In this document: one piece after another, positions 32,101 to 43,382 of the stretch | Numbering within the stretch: position 1 is the stretch's first letter | Layout of the letters: each line of letters starts with the position of its first letter | Program-made: the position numbers and the translations under genes | Source: Thozetella sp. PMI_491 | Taxonomy: Eukaryota > Ascomycota > Sordariomycetes > Chaetosphaeriales > Chaetosphaeriaceae | Assembly: GCA_021432635.1 (NCBI GenBank) | Contig: MU270109.1 | Span: 152,625-216,624 of the forward strand | Length of the DNA stretch: 64,000 bases | Direction: 5' to 3' | Notes under the pieces: generated by a model | Told to the model about the DNA's origin: nothing | Databases searched by the model: none | Seen by the model: the letters and a program-made list of their open reading frames with translations, nothing else

Positions 32101-34163
32101 ACAGCGAAGTCTAAGACCATGTGTATTTATCTCTCCAATTTGTTTCCAACTGGGAATGGGATGTAGGCGGAATTCTGGCAACTGTGGTATATTGGGATCG
32201 GGATGGAGTAACATTTGGGAAACACACACCTGCTAGCCTTTCCTTGCGTACTGTTCAAATTGACTTTGTCGAATTAATTAGGCGATATGATGTGTTCACA
32301 CAATCCAGCCAATTACTCAATTGATGTATTGCATATCTAGTAGTGGGAGTCTCTCGACTTTCTGAAGCCGCCTTTGCTCTTCGGCGGGATGATGCAAGTT
32401 AATTGCAGCACAGCCAGCCGCTTCCTCTCTAGGCCGTGGACCTCGGCCGCGTGGTAGTCATAGGCAAGGAGTACGACAGCTAGATCTTAACCGTGACGCG
32501 ATGGGGCCTGTCGATCTGCAGGGCGCCGGCCGGTCGCTATGGCTCATCTGGCACTCGATCCTGCAGGCCAACACGGGGGACTAGTTTACTTCGTGCCCGT
32601 ATGCCTCTGACTATGGGAGCGGCATTCTCCGATCTAACATGGACGGAGACTGCATTGACAACATCCGGGGGTGCGGGCCACACTTCTGGCCGAGTCTCTC
32701 AAACAACTTTGAGCTCGACTGAACCAGTCTTCGAATTTGCGTCCGACCGTGGAACCCCTTCTCTTCCACGCGGGAACTGCCTCCACCGTCACGCTGATGG
32801 GGTTCGGGTTGTAAGGTGGGAACCGAGCATGGGGTCCATTTCCTCGAGATGGAAGGCGGACTTGTGAAGCGCTTGGCTAAGCTTGTCTTCGCGTATCAAC
32901 TCCACTTAGAGTTGAGGGGCGGAGGAGGGTTCTTCCTCTCCAAACACTGGACCACAATAGTCCAAGAAACGGTCGGGCCCCGAAGGATCCCGAGAGCGCA
33001 CAATTCTTGTCGAGATTCCAGATTGCGTAGGCTGGCAGCTGGGCATTCCATGTTGGGCGGCTAGGTGATATATATCCCTGCTCTGTCATCCCAGGTGGAA
33101 GCTGTACCAACACTTGATCGTGGGGTTTGGTGGGGTCAAAGAACGCGACCAGAGGAGGCTGGAGCCATCAAAAGTGACGCGCTACTGGGCTGTATTAAGC
33201 TTGCGAGGGAGGAGCATCCCTGGATGAAACCATCCGATACTGTGTGCTGCCGGGGGAGGGAGTAAAAAAAGAAAACCGCAGGCTGAGATGGCAAGTCGTA
33301 AGGAGAAGGAGAAATGCCATTCTGGAATGAAATACTCTTATCTAACGGTATTTCTTGTCTCGCGGCCATGCTCGAGCAAGATGAGACCGACCTGGGGAGT
33401 CGCGACGCCAACTGCACTCAGTTAGGTAAATTAGAGGTAGTACAGTGCTGTACCCGAGCTTATACCCGTCTATGTAGGGCGCCTCCCCGCGCTCCCCCTC
33501 TATACGTCATTCACTAATCTGCACAAAATTGGCACTGCAGAGCAGTGAGACCGCGCCAATACCCGCTGAGGTGATGAGTGGGCCGCAATTCATTGGCCCG
33601 AGGTCGTGGCAGGGGAGGCCGGCCAGCAAGCACGCGAGTCAAGCACGGGCCCAGCTTGGACTCGCTAAGAGGGCCAGTTGGGGTCCAGCACACGCCCAAA
33701 CGCGACCGCCTGGTTGCAGCGCCTGCCGAAATCGCGTCGAACACGCCGTGGCCGCGACTTACTACTACACGTCTTAAATACCAAGATCCCCACCCTGCAG
33801 CAAAACCGCCGGGCCTCCTCCAACTCGACCTGATCCGACCTCTTCTCACGGCCCTTCCTTTTTTCTCCCTTAACCTTCCAATTCCAGAATTCGGGCATTG
33901 CCTGGTATTTCCATCCCACCTTGTACACTCCTTCGTCGATTTCTGCATCGCGTCTCCCGTCAGCCGCGAGGGCGCTTACACGCCCGCTTTACATGAGGAT
34001 TTAGCCCTGAAGTAAGGATCGCGGGAGGGGAAAAGACCGCACCTGACGCGCTACCGGTCCCACAACGCGAAGCACTTTCGCACTTTTCACGTACCCAGCT
34101 GCACATCCTGAAACAGTATACCGCCAAGGCACGTCTTTCTGTCATGCTATCAGCTCGTCCGTA
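32101..34163. other. Intergenic, 2.1 kb, ends in promoter of FHA gene
   Basis: No gene supported. The last 550 nt contain four ACGCG motifs, listed separately, and pyrimidine-rich stretches near 33830-33960 typical of a fungal transcription-start region. Confidence 0.5.
33632..34070 (+). promoter_or_regulatory. Cluster of MBF-type ACGCG motifs upstream of FHA gene
   Basis: ACGCGA at 33632-33637, ACGCGA at 33700-33705, ACGCGC at 34046-34051 and ACGCGA at 34065-34070, the last within AACGCGAA. ACGCG is the core of the MCB element bound by MBF, the G1/S regulator. Yeast PLM2 and TOS4, the closest named relatives of the downstream gene, are SBF/MBF targets. Some hits are expected by chance in GC-rich DNA. 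Confidence 0.4.
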
Positions 34164-35810
34164 ATGGAATCGTCTACCACTCCAAGCAAGACGCTGGAGC
34201 CGTCGCTGCCGGCCACCGCCGGCGTGAAGCGTCCAGCGGCTTCCCTCCTTCCTGCCTTCGAGCCTCTCTCGTCCTCGCCAGCTCTGCCGCGCCCGTCGAA
34301 GCGCCAGGCTACTTCTAATGCCTACCTCAAGTATCCCACGCCGGTGCCAACCTCTAGCACCGGCATCTTGTCGTCGAGCCCCGTACGCGTCCAGGCGGCC
34401 CGGCCCTCCCTCCACCGGACCCAGTCGAGCGTGTCGGAACGCGCTCCGCTGAGCGCCGTGCCTTCGGTCGATCTGAATGAGAACGGAGAGACCGTGCTGA
34501 TGGGCCGGTCGAGCAACTCGTCGCACTATCAGCTGTCGGCGAACCGGCTAATCAGCCGCGTGCATGTCAAAGCACGCTACGTACCAGCGATACAGCCATT
34601 GGAGCCCAACAAGGTTGAGATCATTTGCAATGGGTGGAACGGTATGAAGTTGCACTGCCAGGGTCGGACGTGGGAGCTGGCAAAGGGGGATACGTTCACG
34701 TCGGAAACCGAGGGAGCTGAGATTATGATTGACGTGCAGGATGCCCGCGTTCTGGTCAACTGGCCGAGGACAGAGAAGGCAGCGGACGGCCTGGGTCATC
34801 TGAGCGATTCGTCTTGGGATGATTCGCCGCGTGCGCGCATTGTTGGTGCGCCGGCCTCCGGATTGCATCACGGGAGTCCGCTGCGGCGTTCCACGCGCAT
34901 AGAGAGTCCAGAGTCTCCTACGCCTGCCAACGTTTCAGCTTCGAGTGCAACACTACAGAGCTTGCTACCGGATTCGCTCGGCGTGGGCTCGTCGGTAGAA
35001 ATCTACGAGGACGCCAGCGCAGACGAGCAGGAGCTGCCCAAGCTCCCGCCGGCGGATGTTGGGCAGAGCTTCATGACTGAGGTTACCAATAGCTTCTCTA
35101 GCGATCTGAGCGACCCCGGCTCGGATGACGAGAACGACCCGGATGAGGAGAACGATCCTATTATCCACTCATTCGGGCCATTCGGCGCGAACCTCTCCAA
35201 CCGCCTCGCCTCCTTCTCCCACGCTTCACCTAAACTCGCCCGTGCCCCCCGGGCGCCTCCGGCGGAGTCGGCGTCGACTGGATCTGCGAGCACTGTCTCG
35301 CCCCTGCAGGCGTCCCATCCTAACTCAGCCAGCCCATCGGCGCCGGCACCCGCCCCTGCACCTGCCGCTGTCGAACCGTCTCTGCCAGAAGCCCAGAAGG
35401 CCACTATTACAAACCATGTCATCAATCAGCTCGCATTTTCGCGCTTGTCGTCTAACCCGCTGCCTGGGATTATGAGCAACCTACCGGCAGAGGAGAAGAA
35501 GGACCTGACCAAGGATATTCTCCGTGCCATCATCGAATCCACTCCTTGTGTCGGCATCATCCCGCGGCAAGGCAAGGACGCCGCGGGCAAGGCCCTTGAG
35601 AGCGAGTATTACTACATTCCCGAGATGGACACTGATGACCAGCGAAGGCTGGCTGTCACAGATGGCTTGAGAAAGCCGAGCTTGAGGAACTGTCGTAAAC
35701 AACATAAGGTAAGCCGTGGCATCCAAGCTCTAGTGCTCTGCCCCGCTCTCATTTTGAGTCGTGTCTAACAGTCCCAGCAATACTACTGGAAGCGGCCTAG
35801 GACGCCCTGA
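34164..35810 (+). CDS. FHA-domain protein, Plm2/Tos4-like
   Basis: Two exons, join(34164..35708,35778..35810), 525 residues. Residues 1-100 are disordered and Ser/Pro-rich. The FHA domain is at about 104-200: ETVLMGRSSNSSHYQLSANR, then ISRVHVKARY, which holds the phosphothreonine-binding GRS, S and R residues, then VEIICNGWNGMKLHCQG. An acidic middle (DPGSDDENDPDEENDP) and a Pro/Ala stretch follow, and a C-terminal conserved block runs from about 430 (ITNHVINQLAFSRLSS) to the end. The 33-nt last exon encodes QYYWKRPRTP, and the 69-nt intron carries CTAAC. The single N-terminal FHA in a disordered protein resembles yeast Plm2/Tos4, chromatin-bound regulators of gene expression around G1/S and replication stress. 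Nuclear location is inferred. Confidence 0.88.
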
Positions 35811-36504
35811 TAAGTGTCTTAATTTTGTTATACTCTTTTGGTTGTTTTGCCTTGTCCGCCAACTATACCCTTTGCCTTGCGGGAAAAAGAGCGTGTGCGC
35901 ACGAGAGAGGGGCCAGGAGAGAGAGCCAGTTGAGAAGAGAGGAAAGTGGTTTCCAGTTCATATCTTTTTCCACACTGGGTATTCCGCCCGTAAGTGTACT
36001 TAGACCTTCGATGGAGGGATGCATAGCACGGCGTAAAGGTGGATTGTTGTTGTCAGAGCATTTTGTTGTCACGAGCACTCGGAGAAAGCACTGCTTGTCG
36101 TTTGCAGTTGCGAGTGCCCATGAGAAGATGCTGCACGTGCCTATGAGTCGTAGGGGAGGAAAATAGGTGAAAGACAAGATTTCAGTTCCATCCTTCCCGC
36201 ATTCTCTGGGATTGTGGTCTCGTGTGCAAGTTACCAAAAAGGGATGGATTTTGTGGTACGGCGGGGCGGTCGGCGAAGCAAACGCCGGATTCAGGAAGCG
36301 GCCCCCACTTTTGCCGTCTCCGGGCTCCGCTTGTATCCACCTCTCGAAAGAGTCCGCCTCCGGACCCACCTTAGATAAGATAACAAAGCTCGGGCCTGCC
36401 TACTGAAAAAAAAAAATTGGGAGCAAACCCAACCCTCGACTAGACCCCGCCAAACATTCGCAGGAGCAGTGCGATAGAGCCCAATCGTCAGCAATCTCTT
36501 CACC
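35811..36504. other. Intergenic, 0.7 kb
   Basis: 3' flank of the FHA gene and promoter of the L1-domain gene. No feature is recognised besides a short poly(A) run at about 36406-36416. Confidence 0.5.
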
Positions 36505-37734
36505 ATGGCGAAGTCCACTGTCGCTGTACCGGCCAAAGCAGGCCCGGCGTCTCTCATCGACTCTGAGCAGACCCTCAAGGCTACCAAAGCGCTCCTCGCC
36601 CATGTCAAGAAGACGGCCGTCGCCAAGTCCGAGTCTGAGAAGCAAGACCTCCTTGCTGACGATGAGGCCCCTTCGGCACTGTCCGTATGGTTGACCATGA
36701 CCACCAAGATACATCTGAAGGACAACCGAAAGCTGCAGCCGGCGAAGATTGCTCTTCCGCACCCTCTCAACACCGACCCGGAGTCGACCATCTGCATCGT
36801 TAGTCTTCACCTCGCGTGACCTTCTCTCTCGCTGTGTGCTGACCGGACCGTCTCCCTTTTCCAGGTTGTAGCCGAACCCCAGCGTGCTTACAAGAACATC
36901 GTCGCCAGCGAAGAGTTCCCCGAGGAGCTGCGAAAGCGCATCACCCGCGTCATCGACGTCAAGCACCTCGGCGCCAAGTTCAAGACGTATGAGGCCCAGC
37001 GTCAGCTCTTCCGGGACCATGATATCTTCCTCGGCGATGACCGCATCATCAACCGGCTCCCCAAGATCCTTGGCAAGACTTTTTACAAGAGCACGACCAA
37101 GCGTCCGATTCCGGTGGTATTCCAGGCGGCTCGCGAGCGAGTCGATGGAAAGCGTGTGCCCCGGCCCAAAGGCAAGAAGGAGGAGCACGCCGAGAAGGTG
37201 AAATGCAGGCCGACCGCGGAGATTGCGGCTGAGATCAACAAGGCCATCAACTCGGCCCTCGTCCACCTGAGCCCTTCCACCAACACGGCCATCAAGGTCG
37301 GCTATTCGACGTGGACCGCCTCGCAGCTGGCCGAGAATGTGAGCACGGTCGCCGCGCAGCTTGTGGAGAAATTTGTCCCACAGAAGTGGGACAATGTGCG
37401 GAGCTTCTACGTCAAGACCAACGAGAGCGCAGCCCTCCCTATCTGGCAGACAGAGGAGCTTTGGACGGAGGGCCAGGTCGTGCCGGACGACCAGGCGCCG
37501 ATGAAGCGATTGGACGCCAAGGCCGAGAAGGCGAACATCGGCAAGAAGCGCAAGGCTGTCGAGGCGGCCGAGCCCGAGGCTGAGGCGCAGGAGCAGCCCG
37601 TGGAGGAAGCCAAGCCCAAGAAGAAGGCCAAGAAGCTACCCGAGAGCAACGACGGCAACTTAGACAAGGAGATTGCGGCGCGGAAGGCCTCGTTGAGAAA
37701 GCAGAAGAAGGCGGCCAGGGTCCAGGATGACTAG
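36505..37734 (+). CDS. Ribosomal L1-domain nucleolar protein (Utp30/Cic1-like)
   Basis: Two exons, join(36505..36798,36865..37734), 387 residues, 66-nt intron. The ribosomal L1 fold runs from about 22 to 270: SEQTLKATKALLAHVKK, then VWLTMTTKIHLKDNRKLQPA, KIALPHPLNT, DHDIFLGDDRIINRLPKILG and the C-terminal ENVSTVAAQLVEKFVPQKWD. The sequence then changes to a Lys/Glu/Ala-rich tail with KKRK and KKKAKK clusters that fit nucleolar targeting. Yeast relatives Utp30 and Cic1 work in ribosome biogenesis (small and large subunit precursors respectively), and human RSL1D1 is similar; I cannot tell which orthologue this is. The ATG context CACCATGGC is optimal. Confidence 0.9.
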
Positions 37735-38299
37735 GGTAGTGCTACGACCATGCTTGCATATTGTGGAGTCCGGCGTTCTGGCGAGAGAAAAGATGGATTT
37801 AGATGGATTAGTTATGCTAGTAAACATGCACTTTATGAGCTTCTACAGGGATCATTTCGGTGGAGGGCTGCTGGTACGGATGACGGAGACCAACCATCCG
37901 ACAATGTGCCTGCACGTCGACGTCTGAGGCACTTGGTCCAAGCTGCCTGGCTGTTCTCTACTTGCTCCCACCTGTGCGGTAAGCTTTGAATTGAGGAGGA
38001 AATTTGTCCTTGACTCCCCTTATGTCCTCCGCCGTGTTATCTATGTCGTTCTAATGCCCAATAATGTCCCTTGCAGTACCAAATCGCCAGGCCCTCTCAG
38101 CTACGCATCAGTCCGGGTATGCCAAAAACCTGTCCGTTGATGAGCCCACTTCTCATTGCCTTCCTCCCAAGGTATATACAGTCCTTTACACTCTCATAGA
38201 AGCTTCCCTTTCAACACTCGCCGTTCTTCGGTTCCCAGCTAACAACAAACGGAGGGTTGCTGCTAGAACATGCGGAAAGGCACTCAGTCGAACCCTTCG
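37735..38299. other. Convergent 3' spacer
   Basis: Holds the 3' ends of the L1-domain gene and of the small Cys/His gene. Nothing else is recognised. Confidence 0.5.
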
Positions 38300-38800
38300 T
38301 CACACTCTCAACAATTTTTCGTTAATCACCAGCGGCGCGTCGCCGTGCGGCTTCGAGCACTTGGCACATCGCCCGCCGGTGTCCCTTGGGTGGAGGATCT
38401 GGGCGCCGGTGACGGGACAGATAAAGACCCTCTTGCTCACCGGGTCATGGGCCTGGAAGCACGATGAGCACGGGTCCTGCGGCTTCCGCGACGGCGGTTC
38501 GATCCGGTACCCTGTGTTGGGGCACACGTAAACCAGCTGCCAGATAATGTCATGCCGGGCCTGGCACTGCTCGCAACTTCCGAGGGGGTGCGAGACGACG
38601 GCGCCGGTGGACGGGCAGTAGAAGAGGATCTAAGAGGAAAGGGTTAGCTCCATTCATCCATCCATGGCGGGCCGCTCCGGTCCCCCGAGTCGGGCCGAGG
38701 GCCTAGTGCCTCGTCGGCCACGTCGGGAGGGCACCTCAGGGCGGGGGGGAGGGGGAGGAGCGAGGGGCAGACGTACGGGCAAAGACTGTTTCTGCCCCAT
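38300..38800 (-). CDS. Small Cys/His protein with three putative zinc-binding repeats
   Basis: Two exons, complement(join(38300..38629,38777..38800)), 117 residues. The 24-nt first exon encodes MGQKQSLP; the 147-nt intron has a GTACGT donor and GAGCTAAC branch point, and joins phase 0 to ILFYCPSTG. The protein consists of three units: CPSTG...CEQCQARHD, CPNTG...CSSCFQAHD and CPVTG...CAKCSKPHG. Each has the pattern C-P-x-T-G-x(9-13)-C-x2-C-x3-H, with an aromatic residue just before the first Cys (FYC, VYVC, VFIC). Three cysteines and one histidine per unit suggest one zinc ion each. I do not recognise the family; the name is descriptive. There is no signal peptide or membrane segment. A start at an upstream ATG (38812) would be out of phase with exon 2. 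Partners and process are unknown. Confidence 0.8.
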
Positions 38801-41540
38801 TTGACGCGACGCTCATCACATCAGGCCTGGCTGGCTTCGTGGGATGTCGACCGAGGTTTGTGGAACTGGTCCTGGCACCCCCGGCTCCGGCGGTCTTTCA
38901 ATGACCATGTGGCGTGTCAAGCAAGGTTGGCGGCTAATTGCTCGAAGGGAGCGAGGGCACAAATTGGTTTTGGTCGCTTGTCCGGTAGCCGTGGTTTATC
39001 TGACGCACAAGGCACGTGAGGGTCGTACCGCCCTGGATTTGCAAAGGACCTGGAGAGAAGCAGGGAGGGGGTTTTGGGCATGGCTCACTCGCAGCCTGAT
39101 TTCTAAACAGTAGGAGAGGGAGGCGGGGGGGGAAGGCGGGTGGTTATGTCGGCGAGCACACCAGGGCCGGGCGGAGGGCAGCCGGGGCGACCGGGCGGCC
39201 GTGAAAGAAGCAGCTGCCAAGTTTGGGCCTCGGTGGGTACGCGTTGCGGTCTCGCCATCGTGGCTCCAGGGGTGTGAGTAAGGCCCGAATACTGTCGCTG
39301 CGTCGTAGCTCTCACGTTATGCCAAGGCCCCATTTTCCCACGTATCAAGCGGCCGAGGCGTGCGGCGTGTGTTGGTGCTGATGGCCTGGGGCGACATGGG
39401 CCCGTGTGCCTTTCGTCCGGGAATGTGGGCCGGTCACCGTCCTTGCGTGGAATAAGCTGCTGGGGGGGGAGATCTGGCGCACCTTTCGAGGCCGCTCTTG
39501 GGTCTGAGCGGATCGATCGTCTTACGCTCTGATGCCTGGCACAAATCAGGAGTTGAGATTGAGTTTGGTTTGTGAGCCTCCTATATTAACGGATCGGGCT
39601 TGTTTTAGTTTCCAACCAACTCTCCACACCGGCGCCGCATAAAAGGTGCCTTGACCACCTCCCGCCGGATCGCCGCCGCCGGCATACACTTTCCACCCAA
39701 GCTCGTAAATAGCGCGCCTGGAAACATTTGCTAGCTGGCAACGCGTCTTGCGGCCGTCTTTCCGGATGCCATGGATTGCCCAGACGACTGTGCTACATGA
39801 CTGCAGTGGCGAGGCAAGAGTTTCGTGTCGAGTGCGGCCGTGAATTGGCCCCCCCGCCTTCCAAGATCTCATTCTCGAATGCGCTTTAAACCCGGACTAG
39901 GGGAAGACCATTCTTGATTGAGCATCAGCAACAGAACTGAGAGGGGAACAGGGGAACAAAAGAGGAGGGACGTGCGGCTTAGGTTGCAACGCCGAGACGT
40001 AATGTCAAGCTATCACAGCTTGGCTGCATCCGCCCATGGAATCGCATATTCAAACAACGTCATAGTCCGTGAGGCGAGCCAGCGATCAATCATCACGTCT
40101 ACGAATACAGCACTCGTGCCACAGTAGCATCGCTGGTCGTATTCTTGGCTGAACAGCTGCTACAGAATAGTGTATTTTGGCAGGCAGCTGGATTTTCGCT
40201 TCACTCTGGGATCTGGGAGCGCCCTTCCGTAGCCATTTTTGGCGGCTTGTCCTAGTCGGAACCGACCACCGCTAGGCATCTCAAGAGCCTTCCAGAAGCT
40301 ATACACTGTCCAGAGACAAGCGCTGTGCACGACCCAACGTTGCAGCATGGGCGCAGACAACCGCGCGTCACGGACTCGTAAAGGCTGCCAGGCCATTTTA
40401 TCTCGTCTATGTGACATCATTGGTCTTCCTTCGTGAGATATCGCAACGTATCAGCGTACGCATGGAAGGTTTCGTTGAATATATGCGTCTCAAACGTTGC
40501 CGTACTTCTCGATAGCTTCATGCAATCAACACTACTACGTGGTCTCGCCTGCGGTCCAGTGTAAAGATCATTATAAACCGCGCAAATACGACCTCTCGCG
40601 TCCTCATCCGCACGCGGGCAAGTCACGGCAAAATCGGGCGGCTATATTGATCCAATATGTGGCGCTCATTCATGCCCAATTGAGAGAGAAGTAAACAATG
40701 CTGAAGGAGGCTTCGTCGCTAGGCATGGCCGCTCCCCATTGGGACCCTGGTGTCGTACGAGAGCTTGCATGGCTAAGCTCGGAGGATCCCGTACTTTCGG
40801 CTGCCTTATCATACGTGCGCACAAACATGCATACTCAACACACACCTTTTTTGTCCCTTGCAGATGTGCTGCTCCCAGGAGGTTCCAGACTGGTTCGGAT
40901 TTCCGGTTGCGACCTCCCAGCATCCCAGTGTCAGCCACGGAGATCGAGATGGGAAGAAGAACGTGAAGAAAAAAGCTCCGTTCTGCAGCACGCGGGATGC
41001 TAGACTCGTCATGGGGGCTATTTACCCATAGTCTCGTCCACGCCGGACAGGCAAGCCCCAGAATACCCGACTGCTAAATTTATCCCGACTAACCTCTTTC
41101 CGTGTCTTGGGACTATATTCAGTGATTGCGCGCTCGTTCTCGCACCGGGCTCAGAGACCAATCGCCAGCAGTTGCAAAGGCCCGATGCAGCTTGAGTTTA
41201 TTATCCTACAGGCCTCCTGGGGGCAGCGCGGCCCGCGCAAGCCCACTCACGCTCCCAGCCCCGATGTGCGCCTCGACAACGCGGACAGTAGCTCCCCCGT
41301 GGACAAGAAACCGGGCTGCTGCAACCACAACATTCCCCAAGCTCATCTCTGGCTTCTGACAGGTGGGTCGCGCCGCCTTGCTATAATATCGCGCCTGAGT
41401 CCTTCATCTCGGACCTTGTCCTACGATAAGACCTGCCGGTGGGCCGTGGTTGACTTGGCTACGCCCCTCGGATTTGCGCCCAGACCTGACCCCTGACAAG
41501 CATCCCGGGTTCCTGGATTACTAGCACTCGCAGCCAGACA
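38801..41540. other. Intergenic, 2.7 kb
   Basis: Promoters of the divergent Cys/His and LysM genes with a long middle stretch. Frames are short and without family features. A TATAAT string at about 41392 lies 150 nt before the LysM gene. No repeats or RNA genes were seen. Confidence 0.5.
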
Positions 41541-42934
41541 ATGATGCGTTCCAGCCTGCTTGGGGTCCTCGCCCTAGCCCTCGGGCTGCAGCCCGTAGAT
41601 GCCACCGGTCCCGGGCCCGGGCCCGTTATCGCGCCACGGGCCTGCTCGAGGACAGTGACGGCGAAAGGAGGGGATACCTGCGCCTCTCTGGCCATTGCCG
41701 GCGGCATCACCGTGTCGCAGTTCCTGCAGGCCAACCCCTCAGTCAGCAGCTGCTCCCAACTCACGGCTGGGGCCACCTATTGCCTCGATGCGGCGTCACC
41801 GGGGGCGACGTCCACAGCTGCAGCCGCGCCAACGGGACCGCCGACTCGGGTTAGCAGCGATGGCACCTGCGGCATCAACAACCTTGGAGTTGCAGTAACA
41901 TGCGCAGGGTCTAAATGGGGCGACTGCTGCTCTCAGCACAACTTTTGCGGTGGCACAGCTGATTACTGCGGAACGGGCTGCATATCGGATTTTGGAAACT
42001 GCGGTGCCAATGCCGGGGGTGGAGGAAGCTCACAGTCGACGCCCACCACCACACCTCCGGTCGTGACGCCGGTGCCCCCGACGACGACGCCAATAGTAAC
42101 TCCGGTCCCCCCGCCCGGCCAAACAACGGGCACGGTCTGGGTAACCTCGACGGGCACCATCTTCAAGACCGTCACGTCGGTGGACGTGATCAGGTCTACC
42201 ACGACGGTTACGGCCGATGGCGGCACGGCGACGGGCACCATCTATGTCCGCTCGACCATTACGGTGACAAGCACGGCACTTGCCAGCGTGACCAACACCG
42301 TCACTATCACGAGCACGTCAGTCCGGCTCTCAACTAGCCAGGTCGTCCGGACGAGCACGACGGTGCAGACAGACACGCTGACGACCATAACAACGGTCAC
42401 GCTCACCAAGACGCTCACGACTGCCGTTGCAGCATGCAACGGCGGCAGTACCTACCAGGAACCCACTATCTTGACGACTATCATCCCGACCGGCAGGCCA
42501 AATCCGACACAGCAACCGGGACAGCCGCGGCCTCCGTCCAACATGATCCTTCCTGGGACTCCCAGTAGCTGTATGTCGCCACTTCAGCAGCCATGGCGAC
42601 TTATATCTGAGAGGCTAACTGAACCGTTTCTTAGGTAGCAAGTTTGATCAGATCGCCCAGAGTGACAATTGTTTGACGATAGCTCGAAGAAATTCAATCA
42701 ACCTTCGAGACTTGTAAGTTCACCCCCGCCCTCTTCGGCCCGAGACGCGCCAAGCACGAGACGTGACGGACGGGGCTGACTCTGTACTCTAGCGAACGAA
42801 TCAACCCATCAGTGAGCTCGACCCCTCTCAATGCCATCTTGTGTCTGCCTGGCGTGATCCAAACGTTGCTAAGTGGTCTGTGTCAGATCGATTGTGACAA
42901 CTTGTGGGTTGGCTACTATGTCTGCGTCGGCTAA
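41541..42934 (+). CDS. Secreted LysM-CBM18-LysM chitin-binding protein
   Basis: Four exons, join(41541..42570,42635..42713,42793..42811,42887..42934), 391 residues. A signal peptide (about 1-20) precedes LysM1 at 34-83 (RTVTAKGGDTCASLAIAGGI, FLQANPSV, TYCLD). CBM18 lies at 108-154: GTCGINNLGVAVTCAGSKWG, then DCCSQHNFCGGTADYC. A 190-residue Thr/Val/Pro linker follows. LysM2 (about 344-391: CSKFDQIAQSDNCLTIARRN, ERINPSIDC, VGYYVCVG) is assembled only by splicing, using a 19-nt micro-exon (42793-42811) and introns of 64, 79 and 75 nt. Both modules bind chitin or N-acetylglucosamine. In fungi such proteins protect walls or scavenge chitin fragments to evade host immunity, or act in self-wall remodelling; which applies here cannot be told. 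It converges on the P450 gene. Confidence 0.93.
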
Positions 42935-43382
42935 GTGCGTCGAGGTGCTTCGGGGCCAGATGACACAAAGCCCATGGGGCGGCTGGGCGACAGCACCAAC
43001 CACAGGCAGCTAGCTATGAAGATTTACAGTAACGGGCAAGGATTCGCCCGGAGTCAGTAACGGGTGATAATAATAATAAATCGAGATCTCGCAGCTAAGA
43101 AAGTGTGGCGGTGGCGTAGGAAAGCACCGTCACTGAGAACGGCCGGAAGAGGATGTCTCGCATGGTCTGCACCAGAGCATCACAGCCCCCAAGTTGGAAC
43201 CGTCCAGCCAGATGCAATCATGAGCATGAAGCCGTATGCAATGACTGACGCAAGAAACATTATATAGCCTTGGTATAACTATTGTATTTATTTAGAAACC
43301 CAACCATGTCGTGTATGGCAGCACCAAATCACAGGTTCCAACTACACCGAGCCACCTGCACGGCTGCCCCTCTACTTTCCCT
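42935..43382. other. Convergent 3' spacer between LysM and P450 genes
   Basis: Contains GATAATAATAATAAAT near 43066-43081, a plausible A-rich 3'-end signal for the LysM gene. Nothing else is evident. Confidence 0.5.

Noticed and set aside
33578-34015. 145-codon frame directly before the FHA gene
   Set aside because: Falls in the promoter/5' UTR region and is compositionally random; an upstream short frame in the leader cannot be excluded but is unsupported.
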